This document shows, piece by piece, positions 54,034-63,437 of a DNA stretch of 64,000 bases. The translations under genes were made by a program, and so were the position numbers. The notes under the pieces were generated by a model. The model searched no databases and had not been told where the DNA came from. It worked only from the letters and a program-made list of their open reading frames with translations. Location: contig NZ_CP083809.1 in NCBI RefSeq assembly GCF_020149765.1, positions 682,001 through 746,000 of the forward strand, written 5' to 3'. The DNA comes from Pantoea agglomerans. Its GTDB lineage: Bacteria; Pseudomonadota; Gammaproteobacteria; Enterobacterales; Enterobacteriaceae. Within the stretch, counting starts at the first letter, position 1, and each line of letters begins with the position of its first letter.

Positions 54034-54107
54034 TGAAGACTTGCCCCGTTGGGCGTTTAAAGCGCTGTCCCCGCAGGGGATAGTCGGTCACGAAACAGGA
54101 CACAATC

Positions 54108-55187
54108 ATGTCTAAAATTTTTGATTTCGTTAAACCCGGCGTTGTCACTGGTGATGACGTTCAGAAGATCTTCCAGGTAGCGAAAGAGAACAAATTCGCG
54201 CTGCCAGCGGTAAACTGCGTCGGCACTGACTCCATCAACGCCGTACTGGAAGCCGCTGCGAAAGTTAAAGCACCGGTTATCGTCCAGTTCTCTAACGGCG
54301 GCGCCGCGTTTATCGCCGGTAAAGGTTTTAAAACTGACAAGCCGCAGGGCGCAGCAATTTTCGGTGCGATCTCTGGCGCACACCACGTTCATCTGATGGC
54401 TGAGCAGTACGGCGTGCCGGTTATCCTGCACACCGACCACTGCGCGAAGAAACTGCTGCCGTGGATCGACGGCCTGCTGGACGCGGGCGAAGAACACTTC
54501 AAAAAAACCGGCAAACCGCTGTTCTCTTCTCACATGATTGACCTCTCTGAAGAGTCGCTGGAAGAGAACATCGAGATTTGTAGCAAATACCTGGCGCGCA
54601 TGGACAAAATGGGCATGACGCTGGAGATCGAACTGGGTGTAACCGGTGGTGAAGAAGATGGCGTGGACAACAGCCACGTTGACGCTTCTGCCCTTTACAG
54701 CCAGCCGGAAGATGTGGACTACGCCTACACCGAGCTGAGCAAAATCAGCAAGCGCTTCACCATTGCTGCCTCTTTCGGTAACGTACACGGCGTCTACAAG
54801 CCGGGCAACGTTAAGCTGACCCCGACCATTCTGCGCGACTCGCAGAAATATGTGTGTGAAAAACATGGCCTGCCGCACAACGCGCTGGACTTCGTTTTCC
54901 ACGGCGGTTCCGGTTCTTCTGCAGCAGAGATCGAAGAGTCTATCAGCTACGGCGTGATCAAGATGAACATCGATACCGACACGCAGTGGGCGACCTGGGA
55001 CGGTATCCTGCAGTACTACAAAAAGAACGAAGAGTATCTGCAAGGCCAGCTCGGCAACCCGCAGGGTCCTGACAGCCCGAACAAGAAATACTACGATCCG
55101 CGCGTCTGGCTGCGTGCGGCGCAGGCCTCAATGGTCGTGCGCCTTGAGCAGGCTTTCAAAGAGCTGAACGCTATCGATCGTCTGTAA
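54108..55187 (+). CDS. fbaA: Class II fructose-bisphosphate aldolase
   Basis: 359 residues, the E. coli length. Zinc-dependent cleavage of fructose 1,6-bisphosphate. HTDHCAKK gives the catalytic aspartate and a zinc histidine (D110, H111 counting Met); further ligands lie in the ELGVTGGEEDG, GNVHGVYKPG and FHGGSGS segments. Highly biased codons. Cotranscribed with pgk (105-base gap with a hairpin) and ended by a strong terminator. Confidence 0.97.
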   Translation: MSKIFDFVKPGVVTGDDVQKIFQVAKENKFALPAVNCVGTDSINAVLEAAAKVKAPVIVQFSNGGAAFIAGKGFKTDKPQGAAIFGAISGAHHVHLMAEQYGVPVILHTDHCAKKLLPWIDGLLDAGEEHFKKTGKPLFSSHMIDLSEESLEENIEICSKYLARMDKMGMTLEIELGVTGGEEDGVDNSHVDASALYSQPEDVDYAYTELSKISKRFTIAASFGNVHGVYKPGNVKLTPTILRDSQKYVCEKHGLPHNALDFVFHGGSGSSAAEIEESISYGVIKMNIDTDTQWATWDGILQYYKKNEEYLQGQLGNPQGPDSPNKKYYDPRVWLRAAQASMVVRLEQAFKELNAIDRL

Positions 55188-55211
55188 TCCGCATCGCGGG
55201 TTTACAACGCG

Positions 55212-55239
55212 GGCCAGATCGTCGGATCTGGCCTTTTTT
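55212..55239 (+). terminator. Terminator of fbaA
   Basis: A perfect 9-bp GGCCAGATC/GATCTGGCC stem, loop GTCG and six T, 25 bases after the stop. Confidence 0.92.
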
Positions 55240-55264
55240 ATGCCGTCATCCCGCTAATCCGCCT

Positions 55265-55293
55265 GAATTTGCAGCAAATTCAACGGGAATTTG
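55265..55293. promoter_or_regulatory. Alternating GAATTTG/CAAATTC motif upstream of mscS
   Basis: GAATTTG (55265), its complement CAAATTC (55275) and GAATTTG again (55287) within 29 bases, making two overlapping palindromes. It lies about 100 bases upstream of mscS; possible operator, protein unknown. Confidence 0.4.
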
Positions 55294-55395
55294 GCATATC
55301 CCCCCAATGTTTATTACCCTTGTTATCTGGTTTGCCGGAATTTTCTGGCTGTGATTTGACTTTCCCGGCAGGGAATTCAACAACAGGGCTCTCAA

Positions 55396-56274
55396 ATGGA
55401 AGACTTAAACGTCGTAGACGGCATTCATAACGCCGGTGGCTGGCTGGTGCGTAATCAGGCGTTAATCCTTAGCTACGCGGTCAATATCGTAGCGGCTATC
55501 GTGATTCTGATCCTGGGGATGATCGTGGCGCGCGTTATTTCCCGCGGCATTAACCGCGTGCTGGTCGCGCGTCATATCGACAAAACGGTCGCAGACTTTC
55601 TTTCCGCGCTGGTACGCTACGGCATTATTGCCTTTACGCTGATTGCGGCGCTGGGGCGCGTCGGTGTGCAGACGGCTTCGGTGATTGCCGTGCTGGGTGC
55701 CGCCGGTCTGGCGGTTGGTCTGGCGCTGCAGGGGTCGCTCTCTAACCTCGCGGCGGGCGTGCTGCTGGTGACCTTCCGTCCCTTCCGCGCAGGTGAGTTT
55801 GTCGATCTGGGCGGCGTCATGGGCACGGTGCTCAACGTACAGATTTTTTCAACCACGCTTAAAAGCGCAGACGGCAAAATTGTTGTGGTGCCGAACGGTA
55901 AAATCATTGCAGGCAATATCGTTAACTTTTCGCGCGAGCCGGTGCGCCGCAATGAGTTTATTATTGGCGTCGCCTACGAGGCGGATGTCGATGAGGTGAT
56001 TGCGCTGCTGGACGAGGTGGTGAAAAGCGATCCGCGCGTACTGCAGGATATGGGCGTGCAGATCGGCCTTAACGAACTGGGCGCTTCATCGCTTAACTTT
56101 GTGGTGCGCTGCTGGAGCAACAGCGGTGACCTGCAAAACGTCTACTGGGATCTGCTGAAAAACTTCAAGCGCGCGCTGGATGCGAAGGGCATTGGTATCC
56201 CTTATCCGCAGATGGATGTTCATCTGCATCGCGTTATGCAGCCTGAAGCTGAGGCACAGGCACAGGCGCAGTAA
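55396..56274 (+). CDS. mscS: Small-conductance mechanosensitive channel MscS
   Basis: 292 residues. Three N-terminal membrane helices (about 28-57, 70-92, 96-130); the pore helix carries the [18 protein letters not shown] pattern of small residues and leucines, then the cytoplasmic beta domain ([20 protein letters not shown]) and C-terminal cage. Opens under membrane tension to release solutes. The last residues form an unusual Ala/Gln/Glu tail (EAEAQAQAQ). Follows fbaA across a terminator, so it has its own promoter. Confidence 0.95.
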   Translation: MEDLNVVDGIHNAGGWLVRNQALILSYAVNIVAAIVILILGMIVARVISRGINRVLVARHIDKTVADFLSALVRYGIIAFTLIAALGRVGVQTASVIAVLGAAGLAVGLALQGSLSNLAAGVLLVTFRPFRAGEFVDLGGVMGTVLNVQIFSTTLKSADGKIVVVPNGKIIAGNIVNFSREPVRRNEFIIGVAYEADVDEVIALLDEVVKSDPRVLQDMGVQIGLNELGASSLNFVVRCWSNSGDLQNVYWDLLKNFKRALDAKGIGIPYPQMDVHLHRVMQPEAEAQAQAQ

Positions 56275-56282
56275 CGCTGGCG

Positions 56283-56312
56283 GGCGGCGTTCGCGCCGCC
56301 TGTATTACCCTC
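56283..56312 (+). terminator. Terminator-like hairpin after mscS
   Basis: A perfect 7-bp GGCGGCG/CGCCGCC stem with the stable loop TTCG, 9 bases after the stop; the following TGTATTACCCT is only weakly T-rich. Confidence 0.55.
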
Positions 56313-56398
56313 TCTAATGCCCGATTAAATTTTTGCATTTCCGCTAATAATCCCGCTTCTCTATACTGCCTGCATCTCACCGATGTAAGGAAAATCCC

Positions 56399-57028
56399 GT
56401 GTTATCCATATACTTACAAGGGCTCGCTCTTGGGGCTTCGCTTATTCTGCCGCTGGGGCCGCAAAATGCCTTCGTGATGAATCAGGGCGTTAAGCGTCAG
56501 TATCATCTGATGACGGCATCGCTCTGTACGCTGAGCGATATCGCCCTGATCTGCGGCGGTATTTTTGGCGGCAGCGCGCTGCTGCATCAGTCCCCGCTGC
56601 TGCTGATGCTGATTACCTGGGCTGGCGTCGCGTTTTTGCTGTGGTACGGCTGGAACGCGCTGCGCAGCGCTTTTCGCGGCGATATCGATGTGGCGAGCAG
56701 TCAGGCGCTCAGGCAGAGCCGCTGGCGGATTATCGCCACCCTGCTGGCGGTCACCTGGCTCAATCCCCATGTCTACATCGATACCTTTGTGGTGCTGGGC
56801 AGTCTGGGCGGCCAGCTCCCCACGCCGACGGCGCGCCGCTGGTTTGCGCTGGGCACCATTAGCGCATCGGTAATCTGGTTTTTTGGGCTGGCGCTGATGG
56901 CTGCCTGGCTGTCGCCTCGCCTGCGCACCGTCAGAGCGCAGCGGATTATCAATTTAGTTGTGGGTGGCGTGATGTGGATCATTGCCAGCCAGCTGGCGCT
57001 GCAGGGCCTGGCGCCGCTTATGAATTGA
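56399..57028 (+). CDS. argO: Arginine exporter ArgO
   Basis: 209-residue LysE-family exporter with about six membrane helices. [35 protein letters not shown] and [16 protein letters not shown] are conserved with E. coli ArgO (YggA), which exports arginine. The start is GTG at 56399 with AAGGAAA upstream. In E. coli its transcription is activated by ArgP, which is encoded 1.9 kb downstream here. Confidence 0.94.
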   Translation: MLSIYLQGLALGASLILPLGPQNAFVMNQGVKRQYHLMTASLCTLSDIALICGGIFGGSALLHQSPLLLMLITWAGVAFLLWYGWNALRSAFRGDIDVASSQALRQSRWRIIATLLAVTWLNPHVYIDTFVVLGSLGGQLPTPTARRWFALGTISASVIWFFGLALMAAWLSPRLRTVRAQRIINLVVGGVMWIIASQLALQGLAPLMN

Positions 57029-57165
57029 ATCGTCCTAAATCGACAGAACAAGATAAGTAAAGCAGGAACTTTTTCGGTATAATATGCTCTTAGCAGTGCA
57101 TACTATTTTGTTCAAGCCTGCGTCTTCTATGCCGCAGCAAAACAGAGATCTCAAGGAGGACTTTC

Positions 57166-57906
57166 GTGAAACTGAAAGCACTGGCGCTGGCCGCCATGAC
57201 AGGCGCGTTAGCGCTGCCCTTAAGCGCACTGGCTGACGAATTGCCGAACGGCCCGCATGTCGTGACGTCCGGTCAGGCGACCGTTGATGCGCGCCCCGAT
57301 ATCGCCACGCTCTCTATTGTGGTCAACGTCTCCTCTAAAGACGCGGCGGACGCGAAAAAACAGGCCGACGACCGCGTGGCGCAATATTTCGATTTCCTGC
57401 AGAAAAACGGCATTGAGAAGAAAGATATCGATGCCGCTAACCTCAGCACGCAGCCGGAATATGACTACACCAAAGAGGGCAAGTCGGTGCTGAAAGGCTA
57501 CCGCGCGGTGCGTCAGGTTCAGGTGACGCTGCGTCAGCTGGATAAGCTGAACGAGCTGCTGGACGGCGCGCTGAAAAGCGGCCTGAACGAGATCCGCTCG
57601 GTCGAGCTGGGCGTCACCAATCCTGAAAGCTATAAGGCGCAGGCGCGCAAGGCGGCGATTGATAACGCAACGCAGCAGGCTGCGGCGCTGGCCGAGGGCT
57701 TTAACGCGAAGCTCGGCCCGGTGTACAGCATTCGCTACCACGTAGCCAACTATCAGCCGATGCCGATGGCGCGCATGTATAAGGCGGCCGCGCCGGCTGC
57801 GGATACCTCAGCGCAGCAGACCTACGAGCAGCAGAGCATTCACTTTGACGATCAGGTGGATGTCGTCTTCGATATCAAACCGAATACGGCTGGCACGCAG
57901 CAGTAA
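57166..57906 (+). CDS. yggE: SIMPL-domain periplasmic protein YggE
   Basis: 246 residues, signal peptide cleaved probably after ALA (23), then a SIMPL/DUF541 domain (VVTSGQATVDARPDIATLSI near its start). Reported to lower oxidative stress in E. coli; mechanism unknown. The start is GTG at 57166 with an excellent AAGGAGG. Ends at a strong terminator. Confidence 0.93.
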   Translation: MKLKALALAAMTGALALPLSALADELPNGPHVVTSGQATVDARPDIATLSIVVNVSSKDAADAKKQADDRVAQYFDFLQKNGIEKKDIDAANLSTQPEYDYTKEGKSVLKGYRAVRQVQVTLRQLDKLNELLDGALKSGLNEIRSVELGVTNPESYKAQARKAAIDNATQQAAALAEGFNAKLGPVYSIRYHVANYQPMPMARMYKAAAPAADTSAQQTYEQQSIHFDDQVDVVFDIKPNTAGTQQ

Positions 57907-57913
57907 CAGAGAA

Positions 57914-57937
57914 GGGGCGCTAAGCGCCCCTTTTTTA
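57914..57937 (+). terminator. Terminator of yggE
   Basis: A perfect 7-bp GGGGCGC/GCGCCCC stem, loop TAA, then six T. Confidence 0.9.
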
Positions 57938-58048
57938 TTGCGATTATGCCGACGCGGGCAAGCTAACCCGAGCCAACGGCATCTTTGCCGGCTCCGCCCG
58001 CGCAAACAGGCCGCTCATCTCTGCACCCTGCTAAAGGCGCATACGAAT

Positions 58049-58954
58049 TCAGGCCGCTAAATCATCCTGACGCAGCACGCGGTGGCCGTGTGAAATCAGC
58101 GCGTCGGTAACGCGGCGCATCAGGCGGCTCTCCGGCGCGAAGCGGTGCCAGTAGAGCATGCGGCGCTGGCAGAGACCCGGCGTTAAATCGAGCAGCTCGC
58201 CGCTTGCCAGCTCGCGCTCAATCTGCAGATGCGGGATCATACAGCAGGTCGATCCCTGGCGCGCCAGCTGCACAAAGGCTTCTGACGAGTTAACGATATG
58301 GCAGGGTACGCTGCCGGGCGACAGGTCGAAATTCTGCTGCAAAAAGGCCTGATGCATATCATCAAGGTGGTCAAAAGCAACCGCTGGTGCCTTCAGCAGC
58401 GCCGAGCGGGTCACGCCGTTCGGGAAGTAGCGTGCGGCGAACTCTGGCGAGGCGACGAACAGATAGTCGAGGGCGCCAAGCTGATCCACCAGGCAGCTCG
58501 GCAGCGGCTGCGGCTGAATACTGACCGCGCCCACGACTTCGCCGCGGCGCAGCCGCTCCTGGGTGCGGGTTTCATCTTCGACCTGCAAATTAAGGCGCAC
58601 CGGCGAGTCCGCCAGCACATCTTTCAGGGCGGGCAGCAGCCAGGTCGCCAGACTGTCGGCGTTGACCGCCAGCGACAGCAGCAGCGGCGTGGTGCCGCCG
58701 TTCTCGTCGCTTAGCCACTCCTCTTCCAGCAGTTCCACCTGATGCAGCAGCGCCAGCAGCTTCTGTCCCTGCTCGGTCGGGCGCGGCGGCACGGTGCGCA
58801 CCAGCAACGGCTGGCCGAACAGGTTTTCCAGCTGTTTGATACGCTGCGAGACGGCCGACTGCGTTATGCATAACTTCTGTGCGGCGCGCTCGAAGCCGCG
58901 TTCGCGAATCACTGCGTCCAGCGCCTGAAGCGTTCGATAATCGGGGCGTTTCAT
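58049..58954 (-). CDS. argP: LysR-family regulator ArgP
   Basis: 301 residues. N-terminal winged helix-turn-helix ([22 protein letters not shown], 19-40), C-terminal effector domain that senses lysine and arginine. Nearly identical to E. coli ArgP (IciA), activator of argO and regulator of lysine-related genes. The start at 58954 has AAGGAGAG upstream and matches E. coli; the longer frame adds 17 unrelated residues. Divergent from rpiA. Confidence 0.96.
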   Translation of the reverse strand: MKRPDYRTLQALDAVIRERGFERAAQKLCITQSAVSQRIKQLENLFGQPLLVRTVPPRPTEQGQKLLALLHQVELLEEEWLSDENGGTTPLLLSLAVNADSLATWLLPALKDVLADSPVRLNLQVEDETRTQERLRRGEVVGAVSIQPQPLPSCLVDQLGALDYLFVASPEFAARYFPNGVTRSALLKAPAVAFDHLDDMHQAFLQQNFDLSPGSVPCHIVNSSEAFVQLARQGSTCCMIPHLQIERELASGELLDLTPGLCQRRMLYWHRFAPESRLMRRVTDALISHGHRVLRQDDLAA

Positions 58955-59161
58955 TGTTGTTCTCTCTCCTTCAGGGTGGACGATACTATGCCACAAAAAA
59001 TTCATCTGACGCGCGTCAAAGGCGCTTTCCCTGCGCCGCGCGTCGCCTTTTTTGCGGGCTGGCTTCCAAAGCGATCACGCCAGCGGAAACAGCCGCGCAC
59101 ATTCGGCGAGGGTTGCTTTATACTACGCGCACTTCGTTGTCGCACAGGTTTTAAACATATC

Positions 59162-59821
59162 ATGACCCAGGATGAACTGAAAAAAGCCGTAGGCTGGGCC
59201 GCACTGAAATATGTGCAGCCGGGTACTGTCGTCGGCGTCGGCACCGGTTCCACCGCCGCACACTTTATCGACGCGCTCGCCACCATGAAACAGCAGATTG
59301 AAGGCGCCGTCTCCAGCTCAGAAGCCTCAACGCTGAAGCTAAAGGCGCTCGGCATTCCGGTCTTCGATCTCAATGAGATTGACGATCTGGCGATCTACGT
59401 GGATGGCGCAGATGAGATCAACCCGCAGATGCAGATGATCAAAGGCGGCGGGGCGGCCCTGACGCGTGAGAAGATCGTCGCGGCCGTGGCGCGCAAGTTC
59501 ATCTGCATCGCCGACGCCTCGAAAGAGGTGGACGTGCTGGGGCGTTTCCCGCTGCCGGTCGAGGTGATCCCGATGGCGCGCGCCTTTGTCGCCCGCGAGC
59601 TGGTTAAGCTCGGCGGCCTGCCGGAGTATCGCCAGCATGTTGTCACCGACAACGGCAATATCATTCTCGACGTGCATAACCTGACGATTCTCGATCCCGT
59701 CGAGCTGGAAAAAACCATCAACGCGCTGCCCGGTGTGGTCACCGTTGGGCTGTTTGCCACGCGCGGTGCCGATATTGCGCTGATCGGCACGCCGGATGGC
59801 GTAAAAACCATCGAAAAATGA
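59162..59821 (+). CDS. rpiA: Ribose-5-phosphate isomerase A
   Basis: 219 residues. Interconverts ribose 5-phosphate and ribulose 5-phosphate. Phosphate loop GTGSTAAHF, catalytic residues D81 and D84 (DGADEI), K94 and E103 ([11 protein letters not shown]). The ATG at 59162 matches the E. coli start; its ribosome site is weak and a 62-codon upstream extension is not conserved. Confidence 0.95.
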   Translation: MTQDELKKAVGWAALKYVQPGTVVGVGTGSTAAHFIDALATMKQQIEGAVSSSEASTLKLKALGIPVFDLNEIDDLAIYVDGADEINPQMQMIKGGGAALTREKIVAAVARKFICIADASKEVDVLGRFPLPVEVIPMARAFVARELVKLGGLPEYRQHVVTDNGNIILDVHNLTILDPVELEKTINALPGVVTVGLFATRGADIALIGTPDGVKTIEK

Positions 59822-59826
59822 TCTGT

Positions 59827-59852
59827 CCGGCGCGCTAAACGCGCCGGTTATT
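59827..59852 (+). terminator. Terminator of rpiA
   Basis: A perfect 8-bp CCGGCGCG/CGCGCCGG stem, loop CTAAA, then TTATTT. Confidence 0.8.
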
Positions 59853-60101
59853 TCCCTGCGCAAAACATCTTTTCTTCTGCTGCCTAAATTCGGTGACTTA
59901 TGTCACATAACCGTCATCCGCAGCAGGTTCGTTCTTTGTTCGTGGTTCAGCTCCCGATTTTGTGCGGCAATGTGCTGGGCTCGGGCTTCCCCGTGCTGGC
60001 CGTCAGGCAATCGGTTGTATTGCCGCAGGCGTAAATTTTGATATTTTGACAGAAGGCGCGCTTATGGCGGCCATTGTTGAAATCACAATAGGGTCGGGGA
60101 A

Positions 60102-61340
60102 ATGGCAAAGGTATCACTGGAAAAAGACAAGATTAAGTTCCTGCTGGTGGAAGGCGTCCACCAGAGCGCGCTGGAGAATCTGCGCGCAGCGGGTTACACC
60201 AACATCGAATTCCATAAAGGCGCACTGGATGACGAAGCGCTGAAAGCCTCCATTCGGGATGCGCACTTTATCGGCATCCGCTCCCGCACCCAGCTGACGG
60301 AAGAGATTTTCGCCGCGGCGGAAAAGCTGGTCGCCGTAGGCTGCTTCTGCATCGGCACCAATCAGGTCGATCTCAACGCTGCGGCGACGCGCGGCATTCC
60401 GGTATTCAACGCGCCATTCTCCAATACCCGCTCGGTCGCTGAACTGGTTATCGGCGAAATGCTGCTGATGCTGCGCGGCATTCCCGAGGCGAACGCCAAA
60501 GCACACCGCGGCATCTGGAACAAAAACGCCGTTGGCTCTTTTGAAGCGCGCGGCAAAAAGCTCGGCATTATCGGCTACGGTCATATCGGCATGCAGCTTG
60601 GCGTGCTGGCTGAAAGCCTCGGCATGCACGTCTTTTTCTACGATATTGAAAACAAACTGCCGCTGGGCAACGCCACGCAGGTGCGTCACCTTGCCGATCT
60701 GCTGAATATGAGCGACGTGGTGAGCCTGCACGTGCCGGAAACGCCTTCGACACAGGATATGATCGGCGCGCAGGAGCTGGCGCAGATGAAGAAGGGCGCG
60801 CTGTTGATCAACGCCTCGCGCGGCACCGTGGTCGATATTCCGGCGCTGTGCGACGCCCTGGCGAGCAAACATCTGGCCGGTGCCGCCATCGACGTCTTCC
60901 CGCTGGAGCCGGCAACCAACAGCGAACCTTTCAATTCGCCGCTGTGCGAGTTCGACAACGTGATCCTGACGCCGCATATCGGCGGATCTACCCAGGAAGC
61001 GCAGGAGAATATCGGGATTGAAGTGGCGGGCAAGCTGGCGAAATATTCCGATAACGGCTCAACGCTCTCGGCGGTCAACTTCCCGGAAGTATCGCTGCCG
61101 ATGCACGGCGCCAGCGCCAGTCGTCTGCTGCACATCCATGAAAACCGTCCGGGCGTGCTGACGGCGATCAACCAGATCTTCGCCGAGCAGGGGATCAACA
61201 TCGCCGCGCAGTTCCTGCAAACCTCGCCGATGATGGGTTACGTGGTGATCGATATCGATGCGTCGCAGGATCTGGCGGACAAAGCGCTGCAGCTGATGAA
61301 GGCGATTCCGGGCACCATTCGCGCCCGTCTGCTCTACTGA
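60102..61340 (+). CDS. serA: D-3-phosphoglycerate dehydrogenase
   Basis: 412 residues. First step of serine synthesis: NAD-dependent oxidation of 3-phosphoglycerate. Substrate domain (IGIRSRTQLTEE), Rossmann motif GIIGYGHIGMQ (about 154-164), catalytic arginine/histidine regions (INASRGTVVD, LTPHIGGST) and C-terminal ACT domain (HENRPGVLTAINQIF) for serine feedback inhibition, ending TIRARLLY. Its 280-base upstream gap from rpiA contains the promoter; no gene is seen there. Confidence 0.97.
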   Translation: MAKVSLEKDKIKFLLVEGVHQSALENLRAAGYTNIEFHKGALDDEALKASIRDAHFIGIRSRTQLTEEIFAAAEKLVAVGCFCIGTNQVDLNAAATRGIPVFNAPFSNTRSVAELVIGEMLLMLRGIPEANAKAHRGIWNKNAVGSFEARGKKLGIIGYGHIGMQLGVLAESLGMHVFFYDIENKLPLGNATQVRHLADLLNMSDVVSLHVPETPSTQDMIGAQELAQMKKGALLINASRGTVVDIPALCDALASKHLAGAAIDVFPLEPATNSEPFNSPLCEFDNVILTPHIGGSTQEAQENIGIEVAGKLAKYSDNGSTLSAVNFPEVSLPMHGASASRLLHIHENRPGVLTAINQIFAEQGINIAAQFLQTSPMMGYVVIDIDASQDLADKALQLMKAIPGTIRARLLY

Positions 61341-61358
61341 TCCAGCTTTACCGAAAGC

Positions 61359-61387
61359 GGGCCGTCTGCTGTTGTCGCAGATGGCCC
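61359..61387. terminator. Hairpin between convergent serA and fau
   Basis: An 11-bp stem (61359-61369 with 61377-61387, one G-T pair) and seven-base loop. There is no T run, so it is a transcript-end hairpin or a weak terminator for either gene. Confidence 0.45.
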
Positions 61388-61415
61388 CGGCTGTTACTTC
61401 CCTGATTCACTTCTG

Positions 61416-62009
61416 CTATTCCCACTGCCACAGACGCGACGGCGTCAGCACGGCGGGCAAGGGCACATCCCACTCCTCGGCAGGCAAGCGCTCCACCCGC
61501 TGGCAGTCATGCGCTACGCCAACCGGTAAAAAGCCGTGCTGACGCCAGTTCTGCAGCGTACGGTCGTAAAAGCCGCCGCCCATGCCGAGCCGCTGACCGC
61601 TGTCGTCAAAGGCCACCAGCGGCACCAGCATCACATCCAGCCGATCCAGCGTAATCAGCTGGCGGATATCGAGCGGCGGTTCGGGGATGCGCAGCTTGTT
61701 CGGCGTCAGCGTCGTTTCCGGCGTATAGCGCAGAAACAGCAGATGGCCGGGGGCGAAAGGGTGCAGCACCGGCAGATAGACCTGCTTTTTCTGCTTCCAG
61801 AGCTTAGCGATAAGGGGGCGGGTGTTAAGCTCGCCATCCACTGATAAAAAGAGCGCGACATGGCGGGCGCTGGCGAGAGGCGCGAAGTTAACGGCGTGTT
61901 CCGCCAACAGATCGGCGGCCTGCTCCTGCTGTTCAGGCGTCAGGTCGCGGCGCAGGTGGCGCACATGCTGGCGAATATGGTGTCGATCAAGCAGAGAGGG
62001 CTGGGACAC
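61416..62009 (-). CDS. fau: 5-formyltetrahydrofolate cyclo-ligase
   Basis: 197 residues (YgfA). Converts 5-formyl-THF to 5,10-methenyl-THF with ATP. N-terminal basic segment, ALFLSVDGELNT, PLVAFDDSGQRLGMGGGFYDRTL and the C-terminal DVPLPAVLTPSRLW are conserved. It lies directly downstream of the 6S RNA gene, as in E. coli where the two share a transcript. Confidence 0.94.
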   Translation of the reverse strand: MSQPSLLDRHHIRQHVRHLRRDLTPEQQEQAADLLAEHAVNFAPLASARHVALFLSVDGELNTRPLIAKLWKQKKQVYLPVLHPFAPGHLLFLRYTPETTLTPNKLRIPEPPLDIRQLITLDRLDVMLVPLVAFDDSGQRLGMGGGFYDRTLQNWRQHGFLPVGVAHDCQRVERLPAEEWDVPLPAVLTPSRLWQWE

Positions 62010-62085
62010 AGGAACCCCGTTGATATAGTCGCTGATTAAGCAACTATATCATTCACAACGGGGAAAGACAGATGCAGAACAGAAG

Positions 62086-62270
62086 GAGATCTCCGAGATG
62101 CCGCCGCAGGCTGTAACCCTTGAACCCTTGGTTCAAGGTGAATGTGCCGTCGCAACCATCAGGCTTCTCGGACGAACCGAGCATGCTCACAGGTTACAGA
62201 GCGCCACACTCTGTTGGTATGAAATATCGGCTCAGGGGACTGGCCCGCTTGCAAACATCTCAGAGAAAAT
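62086..62270 (-). ncRNA. ssrS: 6S RNA
   Basis: About 185 nt on the minus strand between zapA and fau. It matches E. coli 6S RNA over most of its length: CTCTGAGATGTT, GCAAGCGGGCCAGTCCCCTG, AGCCGATATTTCATACCA, GTGAGCATGCTCGG, CCGAGAAGCC, CACATTCACCTTGAACCAAG, GGGTTACAGCCTGCGGCGGC and CATCTCGGAGAT. The ends pair to form the closing stem, and the central bubble mimics an open promoter that sequesters sigma-70 RNA polymerase in stationary phase. Ends are estimated to within a few bases. Confidence 0.95.
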
Positions 62271-62308
62271 GGACTTCACCGTTGCCGCTGCGCAGCAACC
62301 ATAAAGTA

Positions 62309-62638
62309 TTATTCGAACTTCGCACCCTGGCGGTCGGTTATGCGACCTTGCTCAACAAGAGCCTGTTCAATTGTCTGCTGCAGGATACGGATACGTTGTT
62401 CCATATTAGCAGCATAATCGCGCGTTTTCATTTTCTCTTGCGCCAGTTCGTGGCAAATGTTTAACGCGGCAATGAACACCAGTTGCTCGGTATTTGTGAC
62501 TCTAGTGCGAACTTTTAAATCTTGCAACCGTTGATTGAGGTCATCGGCAGCCGCATTCAGCGCATCTTGCTGTTCAGGCGGACAATTCACTCTCAATGAA
62601 CGACCAAAAATTTGTATATCTACTGGTTGTGCAGACAT
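62309..62638 (-). CDS. zapA: Cell division protein ZapA
   Basis: 109 residues, the E. coli length. Stabilises FtsZ filaments at the division ring. N-terminal globular part ([19 protein letters not shown]), then long helices with a coiled-coil (about 50-100). The ATG at 62638 has AGGAAGGTGG upstream and matches the family; an upstream frame adds 16 residues and is less likely. Divergent from ygfB. Confidence 0.95.
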   Translation of the reverse strand: MSAQPVDIQIFGRSLRVNCPPEQQDALNAAADDLNQRLQDLKVRTRVTNTEQLVFIAALNICHELAQEKMKTRDYAANMEQRIRILQQTIEQALVEQGRITDRQGAKFE

Positions 62639-62808
62639 GCCACCTTCCTGACTGATTACTTCGCCCGCAGCTCCCTTCAGACTCAATGCTTTGGGAGGCG
62701 GGCAACTATATAGACCCGCGAAATAACTTACAACCCCTTTTCTGGAAACCTTGAGGCAGCTAGTGGTAGCATAACACGAACTTATTCTGCCAACGACGAC
62801 GAATACTT

Positions 62809-63387
62809 ATGTCTTTACAGAACGCAACCCCCGATTACAACGCGCTGGCTTCGGCGCTCTCTCAACAGGGCGTGGGGATGACGCCAGCAGAAATGCATGG
62901 CCTGCTTAGCGGCATTCTGTGCGGCGGCAATCAGGACGCCAGCTGGAAAACGCTGGTGCACGATCTGACCAATGAAGGCATGGCGTTCTCTCAGGGGCTG
63001 GCGCTGCCGCTTCAGGCGCTGCGCGACAGCACCGCCGATACGCTGGAAGAGGAAGGCTACCTGTTTCAGCTGATGCTGCCGGACGACGACGATATCAGCG
63101 TCTTCGACCGCGCCGACGCGCTGGCGGGCTGGGTTAACCACTTTCTGCTCGGCCTGGGCGTCACGCAGCCGAAGCTGGAGAAAGTCACCGGTGAAACCGG
63201 CGAAGCGATTGACGATCTGCGCACCATCGCCCAGCTCGGCTATGATGAAGATGAAGACCAGGAAGAGCTGGAGCAGTCGCTGGAAGAGGTGATTGAATAT
63301 GTGCGCGTGGCGGCGCTGCTATGCCACGATACCTTCACGCGCCCGAAGCCTACCGCCCCCGAAGTGAAAAAACCGACGCTACACTAA
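62809..63387 (+). CDS. ygfB: UPF0149 family protein YgfB
   Basis: 192 residues, same length as E. coli YgfB; all-helical acidic protein ([54 protein letters not shown]). No established biochemical activity; in E. coli it heads the operon with pepP and the ubiquinone genes ubiH and ubiI, and pepP follows here after 50 bases. Confidence 0.94.
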   Translation: MSLQNATPDYNALASALSQQGVGMTPAEMHGLLSGILCGGNQDASWKTLVHDLTNEGMAFSQGLALPLQALRDSTADTLEEEGYLFQLMLPDDDDISVFDRADALAGWVNHFLLGLGVTQPKLEKVTGETGEAIDDLRTIAQLGYDEDEDQEELEQSLEEVIEYVRVAALLCHDTFTRPKPTAPEVKKPTLH

Positions 63388-63400
63388 GCCAGATATCTCA

Positions 63401-63420
63401 GGGCGCGAGCGCGCCCGTTT
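63401..63420 (+). terminator. Small hairpin between ygfB and pepP
   Basis: A 6-bp GGGCGC/GCGCCC stem with loop GAGC followed by GTTT, inside the operon; likely attenuating or structural rather than terminating. Confidence 0.35.
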
Positions 63421-63437
63421 CTACAGGGAGTGCAAAC

